DNA from: Deltaproteobacteria bacterium
GTDB lineage: Bacteria; UBA10199; SPLOWO2-01-44-7
Length of the DNA stretch: 30,234 bases
Assembly (NCBI GenBank): GCA_030688705.1
Contig: JAUYJH010000150.1
Location: forward strand, 1-30,234
Reading direction: 5' to 3'
Made by a program: the position numbers and the translations under genes. Of the stretch, positions 29,878 through 30,234 are shown one piece after another. The notes below the pieces were generated by a model. That model ran no database searches and was not told the DNA's origin. It saw nothing but the letters and a program-made list of their open reading frames with translations. Numbering within the stretch: the first letter of the stretch is position 1; the number at the start of each line of letters is the position of its first letter.

Positions 29878-30185
29878 ACATCCGCCGTCTTTTATTCCAG
29901 ATTTTTCATTCGCTCCCTTTGGTCGCCTGGCTGGCCGTTTTGGCTTTTTCCATTTTTCTTTGGCTTCTTGTTTTCGGTCACCATGGGCTCTATGAACTGG
30001 AACGTCTTTTGAGAACCAAAAACGACCTGATTTCCCAAAAAGAGGATCTTCAAAAAGAAAAAATCGATTTAAACGCGGAATTGGAAAATCTGGAAAATCC
30101 CGTCTATCTTAAACATCTGATCCACAAAGAATTGGGTTTTACCGAATCGGACGAGGTGATTATCCAGCTCCCTCGTTCTCCTTAA
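29874..30185 (+). CDS. FtsB/DivIC-like septum formation protein
   Basis: The 103-residue bitopic protein has a short cytoplasmic N-terminus and one membrane helix (about 15-36, LPLVAWLAVLAFSIFLWLLVFG). A coiled coil follows (LLRTKNDLISQKEDLQKEKIDLNAELENL), then a conserved-type tail with NPVYLKHLIHKELGFTESDEV. This is the FtsB/DivIC layout of the divisome FtsQLB complex. The start is GTG 29874, overlapping the ruvB stop (GTGA). An alternative role as another short coiled-coil membrane protein cannot be excluded. Confidence 0.82.
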   Translation: MNIRRLLFQIFHSLPLVAWLAVLAFSIFLWLLVFGHHGLYELERLLRTKNDLISQKEDLQKEKIDLNAELENLENPVYLKHLIHKELGFTESDEVIIQLPRSP

Positions 30186-30207
30186 TTTTTAAAAAGGCTT
30201 GATAACC

Positions 30208-30234
30208 CCCTGTAGGCGTCCGACACCTAGAGGG
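30208..30234. repeat. Inverted repeat at the right edge
   Basis: CCCTGTAGG (30208-30216) and CCTAGAGGG (30226-30234) are complementary with one mismatch around a 9-nt loop containing GTCCGAC. It lies 22 bp after the ftsB-like stop and touches the end of the window, so its full extent is unknown. It could be a terminator stem or the start of a REP-type repeat. Confidence 0.5.

Overview
The window looks like chromosome from a Gram-negative, probably anaerobic or microaerophilic bacterium. The evidence is an outer-membrane secretin, an Omp85-type barrel, and a ferredoxin-dependent 2-oxoacid oxidoreductase. Gene content and the abundance of short dispersed repeats recall deltaproteobacterial or candidate-phylum genomes, but the sequence does not fix the taxon. 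I saw no rRNA, tRNA or CRISPR array and no intact transposase.

Layout. 1-527: a gene-free stretch with a hairpin and a 208-bp imperfect palindrome. 528-2895 (+): an unusual ketol-acid reductoisomerase homologue overlapping gltX. 2864-5313 (-): a cold-shock-domain protein, an Omp85-family barrel and a nitrilase-family amidohydrolase. 5485-8351 (-): korA-korB with its own promoter. 8435-19677 (+): a long MSHA/type IV pilus locus holding the assembly ATPase, platform protein, five pilin-like genes, an ExeA/MshM ATPase, a TPR protein (MshN/GspB-like), PilM-N-O, and a secretin carrying a PilP-like domain. 19805-23040 (+): two secreted proteins of unknown role, one a beta-propeller plus PEGA repeats and one cysteine-rich. 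23054-25616 (-): a large unknown protein and a GspG-like membrane protein. 25818-26873 (+): pilT. 26916-30185 (+): yebC, ruvC, ruvA, ruvB and an ftsB-like gene.

How it works together. PilB extends and PilT retracts a pilus built on PilC and the PilM/N/O platform. It would exit through the secretin, and the minor pilins would prime it. The gene set (ExeA ATPase, TPR protein, PilV/W/X-like pilins) resembles the MSHA pilus. In the place where MSHA loci end with mshQ, this one ends with the two unfamiliar secreted proteins.

The most striking signal is a set of short repeat families that enter reading frames. The clearest is a heptanucleotide repeat (GGACCAA and variants) arranged as five heptads, a 14-nt spacer and five complementary heptads, 84 bp in all. 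One copy lies between pilB and pilC. Another sits in frame in a prepilin leader, and removing it would restore a textbook leader (MK-NG|FTLVE). Five-heptad half elements lie in gltX, in the GspG-like gene and beside the signal peptide of the Omp85 gene. The secretin's signal peptide is encoded by a REP-like palindrome followed by a different, pyrimidine-rich heptad array. A GC-rich palindrome lies in frame in the nitrilase. Two AT-rich heptad palindromes sit directly in front of mshM and ruvC. Insertions are concentrated in cleaved leaders and surface loops, where proteins tolerate them.
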